A DNA stretch of 64,000 bases from Panicum virgatum (GCF_016808335.1 NC_053147.1:22802913-22866912), one strand, 5' to 3'. Positions 33,874-46,410 are shown, counted from the first letter of the stretch. Made by a program: numbers and translations. Notes: generated from the sequence alone by a model not told the origin.

Positions 33874-36800
33874 CAGAATCAGAAAGGCAAAGTCGCTCAC
33901 TTCAAACTGGGACAAGTGCATTACACCAGCCTTGAGGGTATCCCAGAGGGAGCTCCAGTGATGGCGGGTACGTTTTCTGTAAATGATCGTCCCGTCACCA
34001 TATTGTTTGACTCTGGGGCATCTCATACATTCATTAGGAAGGAGTGTGCCATTAGGCTGGGATTGAGAATTGAAAACATGCCAAATCCATACAATATTCA
34101 TTCGCCCGGAGGCCAATTAATTACCAACCAAATTGTCAGGCGAGTGCCTCTCCAGTTACAAGGAAAAGGATTTATAGCACATATTATAGTACTCCCAACT
34201 CAAAGAGTGGATATTATACTTGGCATGAACTGGATGAAGGAACAAGGAGTTATTTTAGACACTAATGCACATTCTGTGTACATAAAACCATCTGACTATG
34301 GGTCTATGACCTTATCTTTAAAGAACCTTGAGTCAACCACTTCCACTGTAAATCACACTGAGGGCAAGGCTTTGGCTAACATACCAGTGGTGTGTGAGTA
34401 CCCGGATATTTTTCCGGAGGATTTACTCGGGATGCCACCGGATCGCAATGTTGAATTTGCCATTGAATTGCAATCGGAAACGGCACAAATTTCCCAAAGA
34501 CCTTATCGGATGCCACCCAATGAACTGGTGGAATTAAAGAAGCAATTGCAAGAGTTACTCGACAAAGGGTATATTCATCATAGCACTTCGCCCTGGGGCT
34601 GTCCAGCACTTTTTGTTAAAAAGAAGGATCAAAGCCTCAGGTTGTATGTGGATTATAGACTTTTGAATGCCGTCACAATCAAGAATAAATATCCACTTAC
34701 CCGGATTGATATTTTGTTTGATCAGCTATTCGGGGCCAAAGTATTTTCTAAGATTGATCTCCGCTCGGGTTATCATCAGATCAAAATTCGAGCCGAAGAT
34801 ATTCCTAAGACGACTTTCTCTGCCAGATATGGACTTTATGAATATCTGGTGATGTCCTTCGGGTTAACAAACGCCCCGGCACATTTCATGTATCTCATGA
34901 ACTCAGTATTTATGGCCGAGCTGGATAAGTTTGTCATGATTTTCATCGATGACATTCTTATATTTTCCAAGAACGAAGAATAGCATGCAGAGCATCTTCG
35001 CATTGTCCTTCAGCGTCTCAGGGAGCACAAGTTATACGCCAAATTCAGTAAGTATGAATTTTGGCTCAAAAAGGTGCAATTTCTAGGCCATGTCATCTCG
35101 GAGGACGGTATTTCTGTCGATCCCAGCAAAATCTGAGATGTGCTAGATTGGAATACCCCTGAGATAGTTCCGGAAATTCGAAGTTTTCTTGGACTAGCAG
35201 GATATTATCGCCGGTTTGTACCGGACTTCTCCAAAATTGCTAGGCCCATTACAGAATTGATTAAGAAAGGGGTGAAATTTGTTTGGGACGACAAATGTGA
35301 TCAGACTTTCCAGACGTTGAGAAAGCTTTTAACGTCGGCCCCTGTTCTGGCTTAGCCAGATATCACTTGACCCTTTGATGTTTATTGTGATGCATCAGGT
35401 ACGAGTCTTAGCTGCATTCTCATTACTGCCTTTGGCTTAGCCAGGTATTACTCTGGCCTTGACGTTTGTGTGTAATGCATTAGGTACGGGCCTCGGCTGC
35501 GTCCTTATGCAAGATCAGCGGGTGATTGCTTATGCCTCCCGAGCACTTCGCCGGCATGAGGAAAATTATGCCACCCATGATTTGGAACTGGCAGCAGTGG
35601 TGCATGCATTAAAGATATGGCGCCATTATCTTCTGGGCAATCCAGTGTATATATACTCAGACCATAAGAGTCTCAAGTATATCTTTACTCAGAATGAGCT
35701 GAACTTGCACCAGAAATGGTGGTTGGAATTGATTAAGGACTATAATCTGGAGATTCATTATCGTCCGGGCAAGGCTAATGTTGTAGCCGATGCCTTAAGT
35801 CGCAAAGCCAGTTGCAGTTGCATCTCAGCCACAATGGTGTGTGCAACTTTATGTCAGGAAATGGAGAAATTAAATCTAGCTATTGTATCTGAAGGCACAT
35901 TTGCCAATATCACCCTCACACCTATGCTACGAGATCAGATTGTTGATGCACAGAAAAATAATGCAGGCATGGAGAAGATCAGACAAAAGCTTATGGAAAA
36001 TGACCCTAGGGCTGCATGTTTTCACCAGTATAGTGAGGGTGTTTTTTGGTTTGATAATCGCCTGGTCATACCTAAAGATTTAGAGCTACGGAAGCGATTT
36101 CTTGATGAAGCTCATCTCTCGAGGTATTCAATCCACCCAAGCAGTAATAAAATGTACTAAGATTTGAAGCAGCGCTTCTGGTGGACAAGGATGAAGCGGG
36201 AAATCGCCAGATATGTGTCGGAGTGCGACACTTGTCAGAGGGTTAAAGCGAGCCATTTGAGATCAGCCGGTCTTTTACAACCCTTGAGTATTCCATCCTG
36301 GAAGTGGGAGGATATTAGTATGGATTTTATTGTCGGTTTACCCAAAACTTCCAAGGGTTATGATTCAATATGGGTTATTGTGGATCATCTCACCAAGTCG
36401 GCACATTTTCTGCCGGTAAAGACAACACATACAGCAAAACAATATGCCCAATTGTATATGGACCATATTGTGAGTCTCCACGGGGTTCCAAAGACAATCA
36501 TTTCGGACCGGAGTACTCAATTCATTGCCCGGTTCTGGGAACACTTTCACGCTGCTCTTGGTACACAACTGATCCGCAGTTCAGCCTATCATCCTCAGAC
36601 AGATGGCCAAACCGAGAGAATAAATCAGATTCTGGAGGATATGCTCAGAGCGTGTACGCTCACCTATAGCTAGAGAATGGGATGAATGTCTACCCTTAGC
36701 CGAGTATGCTTATAACAATAGTTATCAGGAGAGCATCAGAATGGCTCCTTTTGAGGCATTATATGGGCGAAGGTGTAGACCCCATTGAACTAGTCAGAAG

Positions 36801-37450
36801 CCGAAAAAAGGAACTTTTTCGGACCCGATATTGTTTGCGAAGCTAAAGAACAAGTCCGGGTTATTCATGAAAATTTAAAGATTGCGAAATCCCGACAAAA
36901 GAGTTACGCGGATAAGAAACGTCGATCTGTCATGTTTCAGGCGGGAGATTATGTTTACCTGCGGGTCTCTCCAATGAAAGGGGTTCAACGATTCGGCGTA
37001 AAAGGAAAACTTGCACCTCGCTACGTTGGGCCTTTTCTTATCATTGAGCAATGTGGGCCGGTAGCGTATCGCGTGGAACTTCCTGCCCAATTATCCGCGG
37101 TTCATAATATATTCCATGTTTCTCAGCTCTGGAAATGTCTCCGTGTTCCAGAAAAGGTGGTTGACATAGAGAAATTGCAACTAGAGCCCGATCTTGCCTA
37201 CCTAGAGCATCCGGTGAAAATTGTGGATCACAAGACTCGGGTTACTCGGACTCAAACGAGTAATTTCTATAAGGTGCAATGGAGCAATCATTTCGAGCGA
37301 GAAGCCACATGGGAGACCAAAGAATTCCTTAAATCCAAGTATCCGGAGTTTTTGGCTACTCACCAAGGTACCTATATTAACCCCCAAATTTCCTTTTCAA
37401 AGTTGAATTCCCATCATAAATCTCGGGACGAGATTTCTTTTAGGGGATAG
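33874..37450 (+). pseudogene. pol: Chromovirus pol (protease, RT, RNase H, integrase, chromodomain), degenerate
   Basis: In order: aspartic protease with [11 protein letters not shown] (about 34006); reverse transcriptase with [34 protein letters not shown] and the FIDDILIFS active site (about 34940-34966); RNase H with [20 protein letters not shown] and the end motif [10 protein letters not shown]; integrase with the zinc region CDTCQRVKA and the catalytic domain MDFIVGLPK...SDRSTQF...QTDGQTERINQ; then a chromodomain-like tail, YKVQWSNHFEREATWE. Stops interrupt at 34981, 35134, 35353, 35368 and 36158. An 85 bp tandem duplication (35348-35517) shifts the frame at the start of RNase H, and single-base shifts lie near 36668 and about 36790-36830. 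Confidence 0.9.
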
Positions 37451-37453
37451 GAT
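37432..37453 (+). promoter_or_regulatory. Polypurine tract region before the 3' LTR
   Basis: The purine-rich run AGGGGATAGGAT lies directly before the TGTAACAC start of the 3' LTR, after GAGATTTCTTTT. This is the expected site for priming plus-strand DNA, somewhat degraded. Confidence 0.65.
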
Positions 37454-40137
37454 TGTAACACTACATGTGTTAATCCTCTGTAGTTAACTTAATCATGGTC
37501 ATTAGATTCAAACTTACGCGACAAAGCAACAAATCAAAACTACTCCTGTCAGCCTAGGTGGGACCGGTTTGACCGGTCGGAGCAACCGGTCTGACCGGTT
37601 GAACTGGTTTCAACCATCTTGGGTCCCACAATATTTAAATCACTCTCTCTTTCTCTTCCTCACCTGTGCACTCGACCTCACCAGCTCTCTCACTCACTCT
37701 CCCCGAGCTCTCCCCTTCTCAAGCTCTAGGTTTTTCAATCCTTCCTTTTCCTTTGATTCCAAGGTCGGGGAAAGGATCAAATCTGCGTGGTGGCTCATCT
37801 TCCCCTCGATTCCCTCCCTGGGGTGCTTGGGATTCTAGTTCTTCGTGCAAGGAGGAGCTCACTCAAGGTATGAAAGCTCGTGTGAGTCGATCTCCTTTTC
37901 TAGATGATCTTAGGTGATTTCCTCTGATCAAAAACATCTAAATGTACCCCTGAACTAGTGCCTAGAAGGGTTTAAGGACTTGTGGGCAATTTTTTCTGCG
38001 CCAAGGATTCTGGGTTTTGATCTGGGCAGAACCGGTCTGACCGGTAGGGGTCCGAACAGTCCGGCCATTGGTTCGGATACTCTGGGTTTGTGGTGGTTTA
38101 GACATTCCGGGTTTGGCCCGGAAACTCCGGACTTGGGAGTCCGGATACTCCGAGTAGGTGTCTGGATACTCTGGATTTTTTGTCTCGAGTCGCACACAGG
38201 CCAGACCGGTCTGACCGGTTTGGTATACCGGTCTGACCGGTGCTAGCAGAGCTGAGAGGGTTCCATTAGGGTTAGTTGGTGAAAATAGATAGAAATTGAT
38301 TTGGTTATTGGTTATTAATTTTTATAAATCATGTATGCATTTTCTCATGTCATATGCATATGCATACGTGTAGAGCCGCGGCGGAGGAAATTGTGTACGA
38401 GGTGGTTGCGGAGCCACAGGAGCCGCAGGGACAGGCCCTGCAGCTGGAGGATCGTGGGGAGTCGGCCCAAGGCCCATCTCACCCTAGCACTGAGCCGCAG
38501 ACTCAAGGCAAGCCCCGGTGCACATCCTATTATTTTAAATTATGACACCTATATACGTAACTATTACTTGTGCATTAGGTTTAGGAATGGTTTGGAACCC
38601 TAGTTTCATGATCTCTAGGATTCCCTGAGTTTTACTAGTATACATTGGACGATAGAAGTGCTATGCTTAATGGTTTTCCGGTAGAAGACGAGTGATCTCT
38701 TGCACTCGCGAGATATAGGATGTTTAGATGTCGAGTAATTTACGGTTACTCGCGAGATATGAGATATAATTATACTCCAGTACATGAGATGTTGAATTTG
38801 ACATGGACTAAATGGAGAATTGAGACCGGACGTGAAATGATGAGGATACATAGGAATGGCAACAGGACAGGGTTTCTGGGTGTCTTAGTCCCATCTGTGT
38901 CGATTAAGGACCGGTCGTTGTCGGCAGTGCTGATCGGGGATTGAATTGTACTAACCGCATGCCGGGAGTAGGAGGTAGTCGAAACCGATAAGCCGAGTAC
39001 GGCCTTACTTTGAAAGTACAGGACTCAATCTCACCTCTTGGGGTGGTCTAGTAGTCGTGGAAAAACGGGGATGCATATATTACTTTTGGTGGTCTCACGT
39101 TGAGCTCGGCTGACAATATGATGGTGGGGCGGTCCTGTAGTTCGAGGCGGGGAGGGGAATGGTCGGTGCGTGGGGTCCGACGGGGTTTTAGCGTGCCGTG
39201 TTGGTTAGGTCCACCTTGCAAGGTTAAATCGAATCGATTCGCCGTGTCTCGCGGTTATGAGGGCCTTGATCTCTTTGCTGCATCGTAGCAAAATGTTAGA
39301 ATGTAAATTATATATATATAATCTTGGACACATTGAGATATTTGGATTGCACCACCATGTTTGTATAGTTGATCCCTGCAAATGTTAGATTAGAGTTAAT
39401 TAAATTCATATATAATTTGAGGCTAAAATACTGAAAGTAAGAAATTACTTTAGTCATTTTTCTACAAAATAACCACCAGCCAAAAGCCTCGCATGTCTAG
39501 ATATGTGGGCTAAGTTATACCCACTGGTCGGGTAAGTCTTGCTGAGTATTAGTTGCTCAGGGTTTGTTGCCGCCATATTTTATTTCAGGGCACCCACACG
39601 TCGATTTTTACCCCTGCTGCGTCAAATTTATCCGCAGAGATGCAGAGGGGTGGGAAGTGATGAACCGAGACCAGTAGGTTAGGAGGCTGAGGGGTTGCGC
39701 ATGCGTGGGCTAGATGCGCACCCTGTCTATTTTGTGGGACCGGTCTGACCGGTTGGTCGAACCGGTCTAACCGGTTGTCTAAAGGCTGAACACTAGAGGT
39801 GTTGTGGGATAGGTGTTGTGGGATCTTTTTCGTCTAAACTTGGCTATCCTATTGTAAGTTGTAAATTATTCTATTTATGTAAACTTTGTAAAACTATTGT
39901 AGTTGGAGTTTAGTTTGTAAAAGTTATGTAATATTTATGTCGTGTTGTTGTATTTTAAAGTATTTGTCGTGCTTGTACTATTTGCGTCCGCCTTCGCGTG
40001 GGACTACCGGTGTTGTTTCGATCGGGACTTGGGTTGAGAAAGGATCGCCAAATTAAGCCGTTAAGCTAATGCGTCCGATGTGTTTAAATGATGGTCATTA
40101 CGCTTAATTAGAGTTTTAATTTGGCGGTTCCGTAACA
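37454..40137 (+). repeat. 3' LTR of the chromovirus
   Basis: Starts TGTAACACTAC and ends CCGTAACA. It is collinear with the 5' LTR and differs by many single-base changes and a few indels, including about 110 bp at 39196-39310 that is absent from the 5' LTR and a small tandem AGGTGTTGTGGGAT duplication near 39797-39825. The TATA-like motif reads ATATTTAAATCAC (about 37631). Confidence 0.9.
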
Positions 40138-40142
40138 ACAAT

Positions 40143-42865
40143 CTCCGCGTCGGTGATTTTCAATGTTTGGGAGATCCAGCAAGCGGCCCAAATATGGCTC
40201 GATTTTCCACCGGGATTGAAAGTGCGAAAATATTGGGCATAATTTTTAAAAATACATTTAGGGCGCTCGTGGAAATGCTCGACTGGCAAAAAAAAATTCT
40301 GCTGGATACAGAGGCCACATTTGCAATTTTTTGAAGGATCTCATTTCAGAAAAAAAAGCTAAACATTGCTCGGATATTTTTAATCGGATCTGGCACCCGA
40401 ACAAAAAAAAACTTGAAGGGTCTCCTCCACCCTCCACGAAACTCACCCCTTGCTTGCTTAGATGTTTTCAAAACTCCAAAATTTTACAAGATCCCCCGTC
40501 ACATCGAATTTTTAAACGCATGCATAATATATTAAATGTAACTAAATAAAATAACCAATTACACAAGTGCTACAGTACTTTACAGCCAAAATTTTATACA
40601 TCTAAACAGGCCTAAATACACCCGTGTTGGTGTCGCGATCGAGCAGCACCCCATCGACTCAGATCCACGTTGCCTGGAACTTCGTCCCAAGCCTGCATCT
40701 TGCAAGTTGCAACTACCAGCAATCATCTTTCCAAATTCCAAGGCCCCAACCGCCGCCGCCGCCCCCCCCCCCCCCCCCCCCCCGGGTATGAACAGCGACA
40801 GAAGGTTCAGTTCCAGGCGAGCCTGGCGCCCACCAGCACCGGCACCGCAGGTTGCAATCATGCGTGGCCCTAAGTTTGGCTCGCGGCAATTCAGCACCGG
40901 CAACGACGCGTGCGGCGTGCTGGGGTGCTCACGGCGGAGCCGCGGAACCCGCCAGCTTCTGCGCGGGAGTGCCCGCTGCTTCCGAACGCGCCGGAGCAGA
41001 CAGGATTCGCACTACGAACAGACCCCTCCTCTGGTTTCTCTGCAAGATCCCCTTTTACTTTCCTTCTGCTAAAAGCAAAGTACGGCGACGGGGCACTTTC
41101 TCGGAGCGCTGCGTCATCCGCCACACATGCTACAGGATTTTATACGCGTATAAAGCTCCGCGCCGAGGGTTGGAATGCCGGGCCACCGTTTACGCTGCAC
41201 TGCAGGAAGTGTGACTGAATCCCATGGTCAAAGCCTTTTTTTTCTTCTTCTTCCTTTCTTTTGCTTTTTTTTTTGGAATGCATGGTGCAAAGTTTCAGTC
41301 TTTCAGACTCGTACAAACTATTCTGTAGGGAGAAAAAGAAAAAAGCTACTCCTTTTTAGTTTGGGCCGGCTTATATGAGTTAAGTATGGGCCTGAAAACT
41401 AGGGCCCGTATAATCAACAGAAGCAATCAGGGGGAACATGGCCTTCTATCGTCTGGGATGGTTTGTGGCCCAAACTAGGTAGACATCAGTACGTTCACCT
41501 TTACATCATCCATCAGAAGTTCAGAATGACGCGAGCATTTTGCTGGGTCATTTCCGGTTGTCGTCTTGCGCTTCAAGTTGTTGCAGGAGCCAGAAACAAA
41601 AGTCCAAAGACATCTTCTGATCATGCCAGTAACAGGATCAATGAGCACGGGGGCCCTGATGAATGAGCCCTGGCATTAACACACTGTTTCCCGTAGCAGT
41701 TTAGGCCACAATTGCCCCCACTCCGGATGAGCACGCCAAGTTGTGCTCCCGACGGCCGAAACCCTCGATCGCGTTTGCTCCAAGAGTACCAGCACGTATC
41801 ACTGTTGCGATGACAAGATGGGTAAGAAGTAGGTGGCCCGGCCGGCCGAACCGGTCCGGTCCGGACCCCCTTTTTAGCTTGCCATGCTGTTGCAGTACCG
41901 TGACCTCTCGTCGTCTGCGTCGTCGCTATACACGGCGTCAGTGCGATCGCCGGTCACCACTGTGACGCGCTGCTGTGCGTGTGTACAGACCACCACAGTA
42001 GGAGCTATCGAAAGGCTCATTCGGCACCGCCGGATTTTGATCTGCGGCCCGCTGTTCTTGCAGCGCACCAGCGGTCCAGTGTTCCTCTCGAAGAAAGAAC
42101 GGGAGAGAAAGAATTGTGTATATATAATTTGTGCTGCACACCTATCGCTGCTTCATGCATGTACGTAAGATTGTGCACGAATTGCTCAGCTCTTCACAGA
42201 AAACACTAGCAACGCACTAGAAGTAGTTTCTCCCTTCGAGGACTGATGAGTGTCCAGCCAAACTTTCTGAACCCTGAATCGGCGAGACAACACAGCATGT
42301 GGTCTCTCACTGCAACAGTTGGCTAGGAGATCCTTTTACCCGCATATGACAGGCGCACAGGCACGTACAGATGCAGAGTTTGTACTGCTCAAAGAAAAAT
42401 TACTGGAAAGATGCAGGGTTTCAGCAGCTCTAATCGCAAGTTCATATGGAGTAGTGGGTAGCTAGTGCGTGGCCAGAAAAGCTGCTGGAGAATACAGAAT
42501 TAGGGGAAGATAAGTAGTGGTCGCGGGCCCCGGCCCTGCGCCCCTCTCGGAAAATCTGTCTGCCTGGACACTGCGGCGTGTGCGTGCGATGACTACCGAC
42601 GGCACGAGACGTCCATGGCACTGCTCCACGTCTGCTTCGTTCTACAGCACCCGGCCGGTGTACACCGCGTAGTGCGGGCACTATACGCGCACGCGAGACG
42701 AACAGTGCGCGGAGTATAGCGAGCGGCAAGCGCTCTCGATGCCCAGCTTCGTTGCGGGGCAAATTCGCACCAGATGGGGGATCACATGGCTCCGGAGGAA
42801 CGAAAACTAACAGAACTCCTACTCCAAATTCACCTGCGCGATCCAATGCTAGCTTGAAACATGGC
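40143..42865. other. Intergenic, no recognisable gene; contains a 22-base C run
   Basis: 40762-40783 is an uninterrupted run of 22 C. A Tourist-like remnant lies at 40459-40612. Open frames at 40700-41200 and 41740-42200 match no family I know. Confidence 0.5.
40459..40612. mobile_element. Tourist-like MITE, deleted copy
   Basis: Left TTAGATGTTTTCAAAACTCC, CACATCGAATTTTTA and GCATGCATAATATATTAAAT, then AACCAATTACACAAG, CTACAGTACTTTACAGCC and the right end AAATTTTATACATCTAAACA followed by GGCC and TAA. The centre is shortened relative to the 21269-21476 copy. Confidence 0.6.
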
Positions 42866-43100
42866 TACTCTATCCGTCCTAAAATAATTGCATATCTAGA
42901 GTCTAAAATTTATCTCACAAAAAATTGCTATTTTGACCCCAACTATCATAAAAGATAAGAGTATACGGAGTCTTTTTTTTTAAAAAAAATAGGACAATGT
43001 TTGGTCACAAAAGACAAAGGGATATTTTTGTAATTTCACATCATGCATTAGTTTGAATGTTCGATCTTAAAATTACTTTTATTTTGGGATGGAAGGAGTA
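42866..43100. mobile_element. Stowaway (Tc1/mariner) MITE
   Basis: Ends TACTCTATCCGTCCTAAAAT and ATTTTGGGATGGAAGGAGTA are inverted repeats of the Stowaway consensus, with TA at both outer edges. 235 bp, AT-rich interior. Confidence 0.8.
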
Positions 43101-43810
43101 TTTATCTTCCCAAAAGAAAAGAAGAAGAATCTTGGCCTGTTTTTTGGAATACTATTTGCACTTTTACAGTCCCAGCAGCAGCAGCTAGACTGGTAGTCAA
43201 GCTAGTAACGCTAGCAATACTACGAGTGTGCCTAGCTACTATCACGCCGTGCGTTGCGCCGGAGAAGCTAGAGAAGCAGCCGAGGAACAGCAAACATGTG
43301 CCACTGTTGCGGCACATGACCCCGGCCTGGCCGTGGCCGATGCGTCCAGGGAACGGGAAGAGCAGCTGGAAAGAGACGGATAGATCGACGGCCAGACAGA
43401 CGCCTTTCCAGTTTCCAATCTCATCATCTCTGAGCCCCCAAACGACCCCGACTCGGGCGATGGATGTGACCCAACCTGGGGGGAATACCTTGCCCCAGCC
43501 TTTACTTTTCACTGTTACTCGCCACAATTTTACCGAGACGAGGCCTGTCCGTGGCCGGCCGCGCCGCGCGGCCGGCCGGGATGGAACGTACAAGACTACA
43601 AGGGAGGCCGCAGCTGCAAAGCCAGCGAGCCGACGGCCGGCCAAATGCTCAGCGTCTGCACCGGCAGGTGCCGTGGATGGATTGGATGGGGATGGGGATG
43701 GGGATGAGGATGACGACGCGCGAACTCGCCTCGGATGGCAAGATGCCCGACAGGCGCGGCGAGGGCGACTACGACTACGAGTCTATCGCCGCTGCGCTGC
43801 CCGCTGCCAC

Positions 43811-44008
43811 CAGGGGCGGATCTAAGGGGGGCTAGGGGGATTAAGCCTCCCTACCTCCTCAAGATTCATAGATACCCTCCTAAGTCTTCTCTTCAATTTT
43901 GACATGAAACAATGAAGAAGAAGAGGGGAGGAAAAAGAAGAGAAATGAAGGAAAAAGAATATAGTTGATATGAGCTCTTTCTAAATATGGAGACTAGATT
44001 CGCCACTG
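43811..44008. mobile_element. hAT-type MITE with 8 bp target duplication
   Basis: The ends CAGGGGCGGATCTA and TAGATTCGCCACTG are inverted repeats (CAG-GGCG-ATCTA). The flanks GCTGCCAC (43803-43810) and ACTGCCAC (44009-44016) match at seven of eight bases, the target size of the hAT superfamily. 198 bp, non-coding. Confidence 0.8.
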
Positions 44009-44016
44009 ACTGCCAC

Positions 44017-46410
44017 CCTCCTAGCCTAAGACGTAGCGTACTGCGTACGTGCATGGGGCTTGGGCGCTTGGCTAGCCGGCTGCTAGCCTGCTACTGGGTA
44101 GGGCAAACCCTACTGGATCGACGTACGTGACTGGCGCAGTCGCTCGCGGAAGCATACCGCATTCATTTCCTCATGATGCGTTTCTTCTTCTCTCTGGGAG
44201 TTCGTTGTTGTTTGCACACTTGCGCGCTCCTCAAAAGTTGAGACGAGGCGGCGGAGTGGGAGAGCTGGAAGAAGAAGGCCAGTGCGCGCGCGCGCAGAGG
44301 CCGGCAGCGCAGGGCATGGCCGGTGAAGGGACAGGACGGCACGCGTCCAGCCAAGCAGGCAAAGCGTTCTGCGCAAACGTGTGCCGGGCGCTTCCGCTTG
44401 GCGCCCCATGCCGGGCGGTGCGGCGCTGCCCTGGCTGGCCCTCCTCCCGGAGCTGGCCACTGGAGTGTACGGCCGTGCTGGTCATCGGCTGCATGCCGAT
44501 ACCTGCCATCCATGGACGGCGCCGGTCGCCGGTCAGAGTCAGACCCGGAACCGGAAGGTCGGTCGGCCCGAAAGCTCGAGCCGCGAGCGGCGGTTAGCCG
44601 ATGAAATGGCAGGTCACATGATGCGATCGGTTGTGCTACAACCACCACCACCACGCTTTGCCGGCATCCTACGGTTTGCGGGGGTTTCTGATTCGCCCAA
44701 ATCAAACGTGCCTCGCGCTCCGTATAGCCCCTGTAGCTAGGTGTCCGGCTGACTCTGCCGGTAGTCTCTCGGTCACGTACGCCATGCATGGGTGATGAGA
44801 GAGAGAGGTGGGCTAGAGAGAGAAGCAGCACGCGCGGCGGCTGGGCGGCCAATGGATCATCGAGCGCGGCCGCGGCCGCGGCCGCGGCCGGGGCCCGGGT
44901 CACGGCCATTTGGCTGGCGCACTCGTCGTCGCACGTACGACGCGGGTCAGTTATCCATCACCCACGAGGCCACGACACGACGCGGCCGCCCCGCCCCGCG
45001 CTTACGACTTTTCTTCCCCGCAATGCATCCGAGTTGCCCTCCACTCCCGGTCCAGATGCAGCGTATGTCGGGGCAGCCAGGCGCCAGAGCACCGGCCCCG
45101 CGCGGCCCTCGGCGCCGGCCGCATGACAGCATGTCCTGTGGTGGCCCTGGCTGGTGGTGGTGCCGCCGAGCTCAGCGGCGGGCATCAACCCATTGGCCAT
45201 GGGCAGCAGCATCCACTCCGCTCGCGGCGTGTAGGGTGGGGCGCGCCCGGCCGCCCCGCGCGGTCGCTTTCCCCGGAAAGCCTGGCGCGGATAGGATAGG
45301 TCTGCCCTGGCCCGGCCGGCGGCCCTGGTGCGCGGCGCAGGCTTTTCCATCTCATCGGCTTTGGACGCGCACGGGAGGTGGGAGGAGGGGACGCGTGGCG
45401 GCGCGGCGGGCGCACGGCCCCGGGGCGACGGGCTCGCGCGGGGGCCGCGACACGTTCGAGGCGTCCCATGTGCCCGCGACGAGACAGCGAGACCGATCGG
45501 GCCGAGGCGCGGCTCGGCTGGGTCCGCACCGCCTGCTCTGGATGCCGCTGCTGCTGCCTGCCCTCCTCGTCCCTCTCATCTTTCCGCGCCCTGCCCCACC
45601 GCCGTGCCCGACCGGGCGAGCAGCACCACCAGCAGCCTGCAGGCATCCTCCGATCCTCGTGTAGGTGTAGGCGTGTAGTGTAGCCCCCCCTCCCATCCAT
45701 GCACGACGCATCCCCCGGCCCGGGTCTTCCCTCTCTGGTCTGGTCACCCACGCCACGCACGACACTTATGGGTAGTTTCCTTTCTTCCTTCACTGGGCGG
45801 ACGGCCGGCGGCCACTAGCGCGCTGAGCACAAGGGTTTCCGGGCCACCAGGGACACCCCTGTCAAGGCGTCAAATCTTGCAGCTGCTAGAAATGGGGATG
45901 GGGCGATTACGGTTCCCGGAAGCAGCAGTTTTACATGATTGGATCCAATGGATCCTCCTGCAGGTTTCTTCCGGTAACCACCGTCCATCGATCAAATTAA
46001 GCACAGGTCATCCTGTGTGTGTGTGAGCGCGCTTCAATAATGCTTAATTAATTGGCTGTAATTATGGTTGAATAATGCAAAGTTTATACTCTGACTCGCT
46101 ACAAAGGGTATGCAAATGCAAAGTTCATATATGAACATACAGTTCCCCTCCTGCTCAGGTGATCTGCTGCGTGTCGTTGTCGTCCACCACCCTGGCCACT
46201 TCACGCGCGCACGAGCACGCCGCGAGTGTCCGCACGTCCAAATCTGTCACTCAACCAAAAGAGGATAACAGTGAAGTAAAGGCTGACTAGAGAGTTGATC
46301 GAGCAATAAGCATCTATAAAGAGAGAACCTCATCACATCATCCATTCGGCATTTAGCAAAGAGACTTGATGATGTTTGTCGTTATATATAGCAGGGGCCT
46401 CAAATGCCTG
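44017..46410. other. Intergenic, GC-rich, no recognisable gene
   Basis: 44200-45800 is open in several frames on both strands because of base composition (longest 44792-45664, 290 codons), without family motifs. A pure GCGGCC repeat sits at about 44868-44891. Confidence 0.5.

Larger units (their letters stand above)
29694..40137 (+). mobile_element. Ty3/gypsy chromovirus LTR retrotransposon, nearly full length, inactive
   Basis: 10.4 kb element with two LTRs of 2610 and 2684 bp, a primer site, gag, a pol region in the order protease, reverse transcriptase, RNase H, integrase, and a C-terminal chromodomain-like tail. That order and tail define a chromovirus; the large LTRs and the IFHVSQLWKCLRVPE and YKVQWSNHFEREATWE motifs suggest the Tekay/Del lineage. 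Flanking 5-mers ACGAT (29689-29693) and ACAAT (40138-40142) match at four of five positions. The coding region is broken by stops, frameshifts and a tandem duplication, so it cannot move by itself. Confidence 0.92.

Noticed and set aside
44792..45664. 290-codon frame and antisense companions
   Set aside because: Open only because of GC composition and GCGGCC repeats; no signal peptide, domain or splice context.
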